Source: Steinernema hermaphroditum (taxonomy: Eukaryota; Nematoda; Chromadorea; Rhabditida; Steinernematidae). Taken from it: a DNA stretch of 64,000 nt. Shown here one piece after another: positions 33,392 through 44,192 of this stretch; positions within the stretch are counted from its first letter, which is position 1; each line of letters starts with the position of its first letter. The stretch spans positions 1,178,001 to 1,242,000 of the forward strand of contig CM059622.1 in assembly GCA_030435675.1 (NCBI GenBank). Direction: 5' to 3'. The position numbers were made by a program, and so were the translations under genes. The notes beneath the pieces are model-generated. The model made no database searches. It was not told the DNA's origin and saw only the letters and a program-made list of their open reading frames with translations.

Positions 33392-34512
33392 ATGGTAAGT
33401 TGTCCCCTCTTGTCAATTATGTCTAGCTGACTGCTTGAATTTGTATGTAACTGCTCAGCCAGACCGGTTGCTTTTCGGAAAGCAGACTGTGTAGACATGA
33501 TTGCAGCCCGTGGAAGGTGAAGATTGCTTACTGGCTTGCTCTTTTCAGGCTCGCCGTTATGATACCCGTACAACGATTTTCTCGCCGGAAGGCCGATTGT
33601 ACCAAGTAGAATATGCGATGGAGGCGATCAGCCACGCTGGCACATGTCTCGGAATCTTGGCCTCGGACGGTATCCTCATCGCTGCAGAGAAGCGCAACAT
33701 CCACAAGCTGCTCGATGACCAAGTACTCACAGAGAAGATCTACCGTCTCTCGGACAACATCGCATGCACTGTGGCCGGTATCACCGCCGACGCGAACATC
33801 CTCATCAACCGTTTGCGTTACTGGGCCGCCGAGTACAAGCTCAGCTTTGGAGAGCCAATGCCCGTGGAGCAGCTCGTACAGACCCTCTGCAATGAGAAGC
33901 AGCGCTACACGCAGATCGGTGGCAAGCGCCCGTTCGGTGTCTCGCTCCTGTACATCGGATGGGACCAGCACTACGGATATCAACTCTACCAGTCCGACCC
34001 GAGTGGAAACTACACTGGATGGAAAGCCACCTGCATCGGAAACAACCACCAGGCGGCGGTGTCGCTGTTGAAGCAGGAGTACAAGGAGCCCGATCTTGCA
34101 GGGGCTAAGAAGTTGGCCGTGAAGATTTTGTCGAAGACGTTGGACGTTAAGGTGGCTGCTGAGAAAAGTAAGAAATCTGAAAAATCTTCGACCGATCGTC
34201 TTTTTCTGAAATTTGTAAAATGAGACAGTCTGCATCTGGAGGGACTACCATTTTCTTTGATTTGGTGTCACCGACCGGTCGGTGGACGTAAAACTGTGTC
34301 TCATTTTGCGAAACTGTCTAGACGGACCCACATAGGCTAACTCATTCTTTCCAGTTGAAATGGCTGTGTTGACCCGTCGTGGAGACCGCACGGTCGTCGA
34401 GCAGTTGCCCTTGGCCGAGATGGCGGCGCTGATTAAGGAGCACGAGGAACGCGAGAAGGAGGCCGAAGCGGAAGCTCAGGCCCAAGCAGAAGCAGCGGCG
34501 AAAAAACAATAA
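33392..34512 (+). CDS. pas-3: 20S proteasome alpha subunit, PSMA4 type
   Basis: Exons are 33392-33394 (the ATG alone), 33549-34167 and 34355-34512, giving 259 residues. [20 protein letters not shown] is the alpha-subunit N-terminal signature; [15 protein letters not shown] and [19 protein letters not shown] identify the PSMA4 orthologue, whose C. elegans gene is pas-3. The protein is a structural member of the outer alpha ring; alpha subunits have no protease activity. The C-terminus is a charged Glu/Ala/Lys helix, as usual. The isolated start codon is followed by GTAAGT, so an intron separates ATG from the second codon. use-1 starts 151 bp downstream on the same strand. Confidence 0.96.
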
Positions 34513-34663
34513 TTTAAATTATTAATCTTCTGTTTGCCGGTTTTGAATATTTAATACATGTGATTTCCTGTGTTTGTTGCGTTGTCCCCTTGGGTTGGTT
34601 GGAGCCTTCGTATTCATCATGCTCAACTTGATGTCCGCATCACCTGAACTTCTTACAGGCGCT
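34513..34663 (+). promoter_or_regulatory. Intercistronic region with candidate trans-splice acceptor
   Basis: The gap between the pas-3 stop and the preferred use-1 ATG is 151 bp. It contains T-rich stretches and ends in CTTACAG|GCGCTATG (AG at 34,657-34,658), five bases before the ATG. Size and layout match nematode operon junctions with SL2 trans-splicing; this is inference. Confidence 0.5.
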
Positions 34664-35656
34664 ATGCGTCTCTCCAAGGATGAGATATATTTTCAACGTC
34701 TTCTGCATCGAATGAAGAAACGTTGCAGAGACGATGAAGTCAGCGCCAATGTGTACAAGCTGTCCGCTTCGTGCACATTGCTGGAGAATCTGTTCAGCAA
34801 GCTGCAAGACGACAAGTGAGTCTGGTGGTGTAGACTGCCGTCTAGACAAAAAGTTCTCAGGGCGATCGACAGCGACGTGCTGATGCAGTACGGCCGCGAT
34901 GTACAACAGCTGAAGATCATCATCGACGCCGAGCGAAAAAAGACGGCCGAAGACCGACTACGGTCGATTCAGACATTGCCACGGGTGTTTCCGTCTACGG
35001 ACTTGCGGAGGAGACGCGGTGAGTCCGAAGCGGTAGCCGCTGAAGACGATGAGGAGCGAGATGAAGTACACGAGACATGTTCACTCATCAAGGCGAGAGC
35101 CAAGTCGGTACGTGGCACAAATACACGTTAATCAGGTGTCGTAGACACCATCGCACATGGTTCAAATTCAGACTTCTCCCTCTCTTTACTTTCCCTCTAC
35201 CGACAGTCTATGTTTTTCAGGTCTATGTCGCTGATCTTCGGAAACAACTTCTCGGCACCACGAAGAAGAATGGCCTCATGGGTCCTGAAGGCGACCTGTC
35301 TAGCGACGATGTCATCACGAAACACGAAAAACTACAGGGCGACCTGGCCGAAGATCTTCTTAAACTGACTTATTCGCTGAAGGACAACTTCACCATTGCG
35401 GGTAATGTGATCCGGGCAGACAATCAGGTAGACTCCTGTACTTCACCATTTATCTAGTCTGTGTCTGTAGACGCTGTCGAACATGCACCTTTCGGCCGAA
35501 GCCAACAAAAGCAGTCTTGCATTCGAGAGCAAGCGCCTGGAACATCACGCCTATCGTTCTTGGATCAACTGTGTCATGGTAGCCGTTATTATCATTGTCG
35601 TTTGGTCTTTCCTCGCTATGGTTGTGCTCATCAAGTTCATCGGGAAGAAAATGTAA
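34664..35656 (+). CDS. use-1: USE1-type SNARE of the endoplasmic reticulum
   Basis: Four exons (34664-34815, 34861-35107, 35221-35427, 35471-35656) encode 263 residues. The C-terminal half has the SNARE helix (HEKLQGDLAEDLLKLTYSLK, then NVIRADNQTLSNM) and a single C-terminal anchor (VMVAVIIIVVWSFLAMVVLI). This is the layout of USE1/p31, an ER Q-SNARE for retrograde Golgi-to-ER fusion. The N-terminus RLSKDEIYFQRLLHRM aligns with the start of animal USE1, so I prefer the ATG at 34,664 over in-frame ATGs at 34,619 and 34,631, which also precede the candidate splice acceptor. It may share a transcript with pas-3. Confidence 0.9.
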
Positions 35657-35849
35657 TTAACTATGGTATCTTACTGGGGATATGTATTAAATTTTACTAT
35701 TGTGCGAAATATGTTCATGGACACCTAATGCGGATGTTAATCCGAGAAATGTTTGCGAGGATGTGTGAATACCAACTCCTCGATAAATGAGTGTTGTATT
35801 AGACACGAAACCACAGATATAGTGCAACATTTTATTGTGATCTACAGAT

Positions 35850-37668
35850 TCACACCTCCTTCAGATCCGATTTAGACTTGGACTTCGGCTTTTCCCCGGA
35901 CAACTTGTCTTTTAACTCTGACTGGTCCCTGCTTGACTTCGATCTTGACTTCGACTTCGATTTATCCCTCTTCGACTTTTTTCCAGGCTCTTCCTTCTTC
36001 GATTTCTCTTTGGATTTCTCCTTTTTGGACTTCTCTTTGGATTTCTCCTTAGACTTCTCCTTGCCAGATTTGTCCCTGGCGGACTTCTCCTTCGACTTCT
36101 GCTTGGCGGATTTCTCCTTGTTGGACTTCTCTTTCGATTTCTCCTTAGATTTCTCTTTAGATCTCTTGGAAGACGTGCTCTTAGCGGAGTATTCCTTGAC
36201 GGATTTCCCTTGAACCTGGGGAGCCGGAGTCGCCGGATCAGTCGCCGTGGTGCCCGTGACGCTTGGTTTAGCCACTAAGTTCGCGAACGACTGTTTGAGG
36301 TCATCCGGAAGGTCCTTGCTCATCGGCAACACAGCAGAGACTTTTCCAATGTCTTCATCCAAGAACTGATCCAGCTTTGCAAGCATCTTCTTGTCCACCT
36401 TACGCCACTGATCGAGGAAAGTGTTGCTAATTTTCGAATGGAAGAGCACCGGGTCCGGAAGGTCGCTGTCGGTCAGACGGTACTTCTTCTTCATTTTTTC
36501 AAGAATATTTCGGAGATGCGGCATCGACGTGTGCTTTATAATGTTTTTTGGCGATTTGATAATCATCTGAAAAAATGTTCCGTACACATATGCATTCAAG
36601 CTAGTTCCACACCTGGTTAAGGATCTCATGCATAAAAAGTGCATGCATTTTGACCGCCTTTGCTCGCTTCACCAGGTCGTTGACCTTTCGAATGTACACC
36701 GATAAAGGCAGTGCGCGGATCGCTTCCATCATATCTTCATAGTCGGTGGAGAACAGATCAAAAAGGTCCTTCTCCTTCTTGCATTCACCCCAGAAGGACC
36801 CGATATAGACGCGGGGGACTTCGACGCAGGACAGAATCTTGCTCAGACTCCACATTAATGCTCCGCGCACTCGAATTAACTCCTTTGGGCTGACCATGTC
36901 GGCTTTGTTGAGAACGATTTTGATCTAAACGAAAGCACAAGACGATCACAAATGGGCTCAATTTCACTTGCAGACTCACCTTCTCCTCATTTCCTTTCAG
37001 ATTCTGTAGCACCAGCTTATACTCATCACTGACGTCCAGCTTCGACGTATCAAACATCACTATAATCATGTCGACCTTTGACGCCATGAAATGGATGACA
37101 GAGGCGAAGTCGTAGCCGCGGTTCGATGTCTGTTTCTGGCCAGACAAAATTCCCGGTGTATCCAATAACGTTATGTACTTCAGAATGGGCGATGGTAGAG
37201 AGGCGCCCTTCAAACGTGTCAGGAAAGACGCGCCGAACAGGCCCAGCGACTGGAATGGCATCTTGTTGTCGGTGGCCAGCGTTGTGCCCATCGTTTGACG
37301 CGGTTCATCGGTGTGATAGACGGCGATGAAACAGTCCGTGGTGGGCTCAGGGCCAATCTGTGATCCAGGGTACTCGTCGCCGATGAGGAACTTGATCATT
37401 GATGTCTTGCCCACAGAATACTGCAAAGAAGATGTGTATAGTTACAGTGAGATCCACGATGGAAACGAACCTGACCCAAAAACAGCACCATGGGCTTCGC
37501 GTTTAGTTCAGCTTGTGTCAGAACAGGCGTGTCAAACTGGTCGTAGATATGATGTCGCTCCATCGGTGCGAGTTTCTGCTCGTACATCTTGTACAGAACC
37601 TCTGTGACGTTGGCCGCCGTCGGCTGTGGAATCGGTGGTGGCTGTTTCTCCTTCGTGCACCAGCCCAT
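35850..37668 (-). CDS. EHD-family dynamin-like GTPase lacking the EH domain, with KSKEKS tail
   Basis: Four exons (37668-37471, 37420-36980, 36924-36613, 36566-35850) give 555 residues. The GTPase domain has the P-loop GQYSVGKTS (~65-73), LLDTPGIL and NKAD (218-221). The following helical part (RVYIGSFW, LFDLFSTDYEDMMEAI, KVNDLVKRAKAVKMHALF) matches EHD/RME-1 proteins, which tubulate endocytic membranes. Where EHDs carry a C-terminal EH domain, residues ~438-555 are instead a low-complexity basic tail built from KSKEKS and KKEKS units and ending in KSKSDLKEV. Its total length resembles a normal EHD. It is therefore a divergent paralogue rather than the RME-1 orthologue. Loss of EH means no NPF-partner binding; the tail might bind acidic surfaces or lipids (inference). 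Confidence 0.9.
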
Positions 37669-38143
37669 CGTGACAATCGACCGCCCCTAGCAAGCTCCAA
37701 ACGCTCAACTGGTGGTCGGTGGTCTCACCGGTCGCCTATAAAATGACCTTATCCGTGTCTAGACCACTGTCGAATTTGCAAAACAGCCGCAACTGTCTGG
37801 GAAGTGCACTTCACTCCATCCTCGAACACCGGAACTTCTCTGGGACGATATCACAGGCGACGTCGCCGGTGACGTCACGGTCAGTATGAACAGCTCGTCA
37901 CCGTCACGCTGAGTATGAACGAGCCTTGAAATTTGACCGCTTAAATAAGGACTGCACTGTATGACGTTTTTCCTTGTGAGACCCAACACAGACGAACATT
38001 TCAAGAATTTTTGGTCGAAATTCCTGTCTTCGAAGATTGCCCTGATAGTCGTATCTACTTCCTTTCCTGTTTGCTCACGTGTTTGCTGTGCCGCTGTTCA
38101 AATCTTGAATGACTTTGTACTTTCAGAAACTTAACCTCAGATT
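37669..38143. promoter_or_regulatory. Divergent promoter region between the EHD-like and RING genes
   Basis: 475 bp separate the two divergent start codons. An acceptor-like TTTCAG at ~38,121-38,126 and CCTCAG|ATTATG just before the RING start suggest trans-splicing of the RING mRNA. No other motif was recognised. Confidence 0.4.
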
Positions 38144-39209
38144 ATGAAAGAAGACGATGTCGAGTACGAGAGCCCGTTTGAAACGTGAGTTTTCACATTC
38201 TCGACTGTTCCGTCATAGTTGCCGCCATTTAGGATGGCAGATGCACTTATCCGACAATTAAAGGACATAAGAAAGGTAACCTCTTTCGATTGAAATATAC
38301 TGTATGTCTATTCCAGAGCAAGATCATCAACATAGGTAGGAAGAAGATAAAGAATCCGCCTGCTTGCCGCTTCGACGGTCTTAAAATGAAGATCGTCGAA
38401 GAGTACGTGGTACTTTCGCAGCCGCTGCAATCGTCGTACGACGAGAACGAAACTTTCTGCTTTGACCTGGTGGCGCTGCGGCGTCTCCAGTTCCCCCAGA
38501 TCGCTTTCTCCACAGTATCGCCGAAGAACATGGTGAAGGCCATGGGCGACCCAGCATTCAAGATTGTCAATGTGCCCGTTGACGTGTTTTTCGGAATTCC
38601 TCCGTTCCCTGTTCGAAAGGGCGATATTATTCGCTTCAAGTTTAAGGTAACCGATTTCCTTGACTTCAGCGATCTCCCACCTTTTAGGAGGGAAAGACTG
38701 GGATCGTCTTTCAAGTATCCTTCTGCGGCATAACATCAAAATGGTTCCCGATTCCACCTTGCGACGCTCTCTCGTACTTGGCTCTGCAATGCAAACCGGA
38801 AGACTTTGCTGATTTTTGGGGCATATGTCCGTTCTTCTGCAGCGGGAATGTACAACCCATCCTGGACTTCCTCACTGAAGATCAATCAAACGGCGAGTGT
38901 ACCGTTTGCTTCAATTCTCCCCGACATCGAAGCGTTCTCTTGCCGTGCTGCCATGTGTTCTGTTACGAGTGCGTGGACAAGTTCAACCCGGCTGAGTGCC
39001 CACTGTGCAAAGTAACGTTCCAGAAGAAGTGCCGAATCAGAGAGTATTCGTGCAGGTGCGTGTTTGAAGACAAATGCGACAAGCTGGACGTCGTTGCCTT
39101 ACCCTGCTTCTGCCTGCTGGGATGTGAAGCAGGCGCGAGACAATACAAATCAAACTTTTGCCCTTATTGTTGCCGAAAAATGGGGGGATTCATGAAGATA
39201 TTTACTTGA
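38144..39209 (+). CDS. RING-finger protein with extra Cys-rich C-terminus (putative E3 ligase)
   Basis: Four exons (38144-38184, 38233-38275, 38317-38646, 38688-39209) give 311 residues. A C3HC4 RING lies at ~209-245 (CTVC, CCHVFCYEC, CPLC). After it come CRIREYSCRC, CDKLD, CFCLLGCE and CPYCCRK, enough cysteines for a second zinc site. The N-terminal ~200 residues form an unrecognised globular domain that includes two 'PF' segments (GIPPFPVRKGD, WGICPFFCSG). The role as a ubiquitin ligase is inferred from the RING only. AATAAA at 39,243 is a likely polyadenylation signal. The 3' end converges with the RING-H2 gene on the other strand. Confidence 0.88.
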
Positions 39210-39513
39210 TTCACTATTTTTTTCTTGTTTTAGTTGTTTTACGAATAAACGATGCTTGAAGAGCTGTGCCTTCGACTACTTTGGGAAATCTGACTTCGCA
39301 TGGATGGACTTCTAACTTCGATGTATAAAGAGACAGTCGCGATGCGACGTACACAGAATGGGCAAAACAGCCACGGTTTGTGCTTCGGTGAGACGTTCGG
39401 CGAAGCGTATACAACAGTGTCCGAGGTACGCAAGTACTGCAGCGTATCGAGTAACACATTCTTGACATGCATGTAACACATCAAACCTTCTTTACTGAAG
39501 GATATTTTTAGAT

Positions 39514-40067
39514 CTACAAGCAGCAAATCAGCTTCATTCTCTTCACGAATCCCTGCTCCATCTCTTCGATTTGCTCCCTTCGCTGCATACAAATTCCACA
39601 AGGTCGACTGTTGACTCGCGCCTCCTCCAAACACACAAGATGTGCGCGATGGCCGCAACAGAGAAGTGCACAGGGTTCACGAGTCATTTCCCTCTAAAAA
39701 ATTCATCAAGGCCTGAAATCTTCTATCTTTCTCACCTCACAGATGACGCAGCGCTTACTTCCAAAGGATTTCACTCCTACGCGAAACTTTGTTCGAATGT
39801 GTGGAGGGGAACGAACAATCGGAGCACCTACCTCCTGAAATGTGGAAGCTACAAGAACTGAATACTTGTGTTCACCTTTGGCGCTTCTGGAATAACATCG
39901 TCATTGACGTCTTCAAGAGAGTGCCGCTCGATTTGCGGACAAGACGGAGCGCCAAGGTTCGTCTGCGGCATTCCTATTACATCAAGACGCCTTTCCGTTG
40001 ATTTTGATTCTTCAGCAGCACAGCCGAAAATCTGATGTGCAGGTCGAATCACCGGCGCGCTCCACAT
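39514..40067 (-). CDS. Small RING-H2 protein (putative E3 ligase)
   Basis: Three exons (40067-39876, 39834-39736, 39693-39514) give 156 residues in a continuous frame. The RING-H2 spacing is complete: C93-VI-C96, then C110-G-H112-RA-H115-LV-C118, then C129-GI-C132. The N-terminal ~85 residues are charged and unrecognised; a short tail (RREQIEEMEQGFVKRMK) follows the RING. Two introns are 41-42 bp. The frame continues to be open 3' of the stop in another phase down to ~39,239, so an alternative 3' exon is possible. Start choice (40,067) is the first ATG of the open frame and is less certain than the rest. Confidence 0.75.
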
Positions 40068-40289
40068 TCGACCGACCGACTCTGTTGTGTTGCAATGACT
40101 GACTCAAGATGAATTGGGATGAGGGTGCCAGACGTCTGCGGAGGCGCCAGACGCCAGCAAACATCGCCTGGTGTTCCAAGCAAGCTTCCGCAACACCACA
40201 TAACCAACCCACCAAAGCAAGAACCATTCACACCCACAGAAGTAAAAAAGTTCTTATAAAATGCAACTCCAATCACGCATTATTACTTG

Positions 40290-41826
40290 TTACTTCTTAT
40301 CGCCAGCGCTGTGCGAATTTTGTTGATGGTCCTTGTCCTTCTTGTTCTTCTTCTTCCGCGTTCTCTTCATCGAAACTCCAATTGCGCACTTTCCCAATGG
40401 GCCTGCAGGCGGAGGAGTCTTTGGGTGACTCCACGATCCGGGCGCTTTTCCGGTGATTGCTTCCAGTGCGTGAACCACTTGTGTCATCGACGGACGATTC
40501 TCCGGTCTTATAACCCAGCATTCGTGTGTAATGAGTTTGGCGATGTCATGTGGTGTTTCGTGAGGCATGTCCATGCGGTAGCCTTGCGGGACCCTTTCCT
40601 TCACTTCAGCGTTTGTCATTCCCGGGTAGGGTTCGTCGCCGTTGGCGAAAATTTCCCACACCATAACACCAAAGCTCCATACATCCGTTTTGGCATTGTA
40701 GATGAGTGAATGAATTGTTTCCGGAGCAAGCCATTTGATCGGAACACGGCGAACCACCCTCATAGCGTATTGAAAACCTTCACGCGATAGGCCAAAGTCA
40801 CTGATCTTGACCTAAAATGAAAAGCTTTATACGAATATGCGTCGATAGTGACTGGATATACAGTTTGATTGGCGTAGAGACAGTTCCTTGCAGCAATATC
40901 TCGATGGATACAGGACTAAAACGGGTAAATATAGAATATCGAGAACCTGTTGTAAATGCACACCTTTTGATGGAGGTATTCAAGACCCCAAGCTGCTCCA
41001 CACATCATGTTCTCGATTTTCTCCTCGAGTGGAGCTTTGTTCCTTTTAAGATATTCGTCCAAACTGCCGCCATTGATCTAAAGCATAAAAATGAAAATCC
41101 CATTATTGGAAAAAAGTCCCATACCAGCTCCATAACGATCATCAATGGTTCGTACTCCACACATACACCATACAGCTTTACCACATTTCGGTGATCATAG
41201 TTTCGCATCAACCGCGCTTCGTTCATCATTTCTTTAATCTTCTCTTTTGTCATTTCACCAGCACCAGCCTTCGCGATTTTAATTGCTACATCGATTTTAC
41301 GCATCGACTGTAACATCAGCGTTCCGCGATGTACCTCTCCAAACGCACCTTCTCCAAGCTTTTTTTCTAGATGCACGTCTGCATGACGAAGTTCCCACTG
41401 CTGTCGCGGGATCGCCCGTGATGGAATGACACCTGGGCATGTTGGCATCACGCTTACACCGCTGGACTGGTAGAAGTTGAGAAGCTGCTGCACTGAATCG
41501 AACGGGTTCTTGCCGTCGCACGCAAACTTGTTATTAAAGCTGTGGATGACCACATGTTTAATCTAGAACGACTCTTTAGTTGAATTCGAATGATCTCAAA
41601 AGCTTACCCCAATAGCCCTCCCGAAAAAGTCAACTGGTTGACCAAAACTCGGCGGGCCATCAGTGGCGATAGCGACGGATAAAACCAATTGGCGCGGAGC
41701 ACCAGTGTTCGTTTCGGTGCTACGCACTAAGTAGTCACCGACGTTCCTCAGAAGATACGGGATGTCCTCTCGTGGCAGAAGCCCGTGGTAGAAGTCTTCA
41801 TCTTCGATCTTCCTCGCCATTGTCAT
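40290..41826 (-). CDS. SH2-tyrosine kinase, Fer/SPE-8-like
   Basis: Five exons (41826-41608, 41562-41125, 41077-40964, 40915-40862, 40811-40290) give 448 residues. The SH2 domain starts at about residue 12 (FYHGLLPREDI, with the phosphotyrosine-binding Arg in YLVR) and runs to ~100. The kinase domain (~137-395) has GEGAFGEV, the VAIK lysine, HRDIAARN (Asp263), DFG (Asp280), APE and DVWSFGVMVWE; all catalytic residues are present. There is no F-BAR region, so this is the short SH2-kinase form typical of nematodes, many of which act in sperm or germ line (family knowledge). The C-terminal tail is basic (MKRTRKKKNKKDKD). It lies divergent to the AT-hook gene. Confidence 0.93.
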
Positions 41827-42533
41827 CGCGAATACAGCGGCTCAGCTCCGAGAACGAACCTCTCAATCCGAATCGATCGCTGAAAATGAACCGCCTGAAT
41901 AAGACGGTCGCTGCAACGAGGCAGAACTTACATTGCGGCCGAGTGGAGGACGGTCGACCGGCCGGAGAGCACTGAAGTAAGCGACCGCACGGACTAACAA
42001 CTCCTCATCAACTGATCATCGCATGGCGGTGGAGTCTAACAAAGTGTCTGCAACGGGCACATGACTATATACGATAGGATAGACAACGGCGGTGTTTTGG
42101 CTATCGTATGAAAGAACCTACCGGCACTCCACATCAACAAACAGTGATCATACTCCCCGTTGACAAGGGCGATCTGCAACGATGAAAGTTTCCTTCGAAA
42201 TATGCAAGAAACACGCTGGGTCTCAACCGGATTAAATGTCTACGGTAATCGTTTGGCTGTGCAAATCTGTCTGCGAGACAGTCTCGAAGTCTCACGGACT
42301 TTTCTCTTTTTCCGTTCTGATCTCTTTTAATCGTTTTTTCCTTTTTTGAAGACGACTTCGATGTTCAAAAATAATGAACTACTTCCCAGGTAGTTCCTGC
42401 TGCAAGGACGCTTTAACAAATCGCAAATCATCAATTACACGTTCTGTACAAAATGATCTTAAAAATCGACAATTGAAAATTTACCGTTTTACCACGTGCT
42501 TCTTTTGTTAATTAATTCATTCCTTTCCAGGCA
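41827..42533. promoter_or_regulatory. Divergent intergenic region, kinase / AT-hook gene
   Basis: 707 bp with no convincing frame. The AT-hook start is preceded by TTTCCAG|GCAATG (AG at 42,529-42,530), a good trans-splice acceptor candidate or the end of a leader intron. Nothing else was recognised. Confidence 0.4.
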
Positions 42534-43389
42534 ATGGATTCACACCAAATGAATCCCTACGCTCTGGGCGGTGGCAATAATTTTCCAGTTGTGATCCGTC
42601 CTCCAGTAAGTGCGGTTAAATCCGGATCCTCATTCATTTATGAGTTTAGTTGCGTGGTAATTCGATGACGGCGTCGTCTGAAATGTTTTATCAGGCGCTC
42701 ACTACGGGGTATCCAGTCACCATACTCATCAACCAGCCTGGTTATCCGATGCCAGCAAACCCAAGTGTCCAGCAACCGCCTGCCTACTTGGGTCTTCCGG
42801 CGTCGCCACAGTCGGCAGCCAATGTTCCTACATCCGCTCCAGCTCGTATCACTCTCAGGGATAGCAACAACAACCAGGTATATTTTCGATGGCCGTCCTA
42901 GTGTTCACGATGTACATATTTCAGCTTGTGCGTTGGCATTTGGAAGAACTGGATCGTTTGCGTCGTGAAGAACAGGAACGTCAGGTGCCTCTACCGAACC
43001 GAATGCTTCAAGTGCAGGACCGTCAGTATTTCGGACAAGAACTCCGACATCCGGTACAGGATCAGCAGCTCCCAGGGCGAGACTTTGAAGCCCCTGGACA
43101 AGATCATCGGCCTCTTGATCAGCACTTCCATCTTCCAACACAAGAACCCCAACAGCAAGATCGTGCACAAGAGCCTGCACCTGAACAAGAGTCGATTGTC
43201 AAGAAGGAGCCAAGGAGAAGGGGCAGACCAAGAGGAAGTGGACGCGGCCGTGGATCACGCGGTACCACACAAACTGTTGTCAGGAATGTACCTGAACGCT
43301 GGACCGAGGAACGACAGGAGAATGGAGTATCAAACAAGGTGATCGCGAAGAGGGGACGTGGTCGACCCCGTGGTCGTCGTGCATATTAA
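42534..43389 (+). CDS. AT-hook protein, Gln/Pro-rich
   Basis: Three exons (42534-42605, 42695-42877, 42925-43389) give 239 residues. Two AT-hook-like minor-groove DNA-binding motifs centred on GRPRG lie near 182-190 (RRRGRPRGSGRGRG) and 227-236 (GRGRPRGRRAY). The N-terminal part is Pro/Gly/Asn-rich; the middle is Gln/Glu/His-rich with a short charged helix (LEELDRLRREEQERQ). The protein probably binds AT-rich chromatin in the nucleus. No enzymatic domain is present and no orthologue was recognised. The protein ends two residues after the second hook. Confidence 0.85.
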
Positions 43390-43685
43390 GTTTCCCACTG
43401 TTTTGTTATATTTATTACTTGAATGCATAAAATGTGTTTTACGCCGGTCGTACTCGTATCTTATGTATGGTTTCGGTTGGCTTTCAATGGGTATCTTTGC
43501 ACTGGGCTGGAACACTGTCTATATTCAGGGCTGTGATATCGCTACATCCACAGAATACTTATACCACATGTAGCTATAGATGGAAGAGGGAATAACCAAA
43601 CATGACTGAAACCCAACAGTCGTAACCCTGCAGCCCTTTTATGCAAAAACAAGAGATAACAAAGTACAAGCGGGGCCAGCACAAC

Positions 43686-44027
43686 TCATTTCTTTCCCGA
43701 ATCAGTTCTTCCAACAGAGTCGTTCGCCACATTCTTCACCATTTCTTCGTTCTTCTTGTTGATAACCTTCGAAACTTCAGCGCTGATACGGGCCTTAAAT
43801 CAAAGTTTTCATGCTCAATTCTGCAAACGGTACTAACGGACCTGCTCGACCGCAACAGCCTTCTTCGGCGCTATGTAGAGATTGTGACCTCGCTTTGGAC
43901 CAGTCTTCTTAGGTGCCCGCTTCGCCTTATTCTTGACACCCTTCGGCAACGTAGTCTAAACAAGCCACTTGGATATCGGACATTCCACCGTAATCGCTAC
44001 CTTCTTTTTCATACTATGTTGTGCCAT
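43686..44027 (-). CDS. L10K/UPF0390 (C19orf53-like) small basic protein
   Basis: Three exons (44027-44001, 43955-43842, 43793-43686) encode 82 residues. GPKRGHNLYIAPKKAVAVEQ, followed by a Lys-rich helix (KVINKKNEEMVKNVA), matches the core of the L10K/Leydig-cell-tumour 10-kDa family (GPRKG-x-IAPKKA). The family is small, basic and nuclear or nucleolar, with no defined activity. It begins 165 bp downstream of the NOL8-like stop on the same strand. Its last intron ends in TTTAAG rather than TTTCAG. Confidence 0.82.
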
Positions 44028-44192
44028 ATTTGATCGGTCTGTGACAAAGGCAACTAACTATAGCACAAATGGATAAGCACATGTGAAAATACGGCATTTC
44101 TACGCTCACACACGACTTCAGAGAATACACTATGCACAAATGAACAAAAAAATTTATAAAAGTCAACGATGCAGCCAAAAATCACGGAACAA

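Noticed and set aside
39571..40001. Plus-strand coding reading of 39.35-40.0 kb
   Set aside because: Parts read well on + but phases fail; the minus strand gives a complete three-exon RING-H2 protein with zinc ligands across exon joins.
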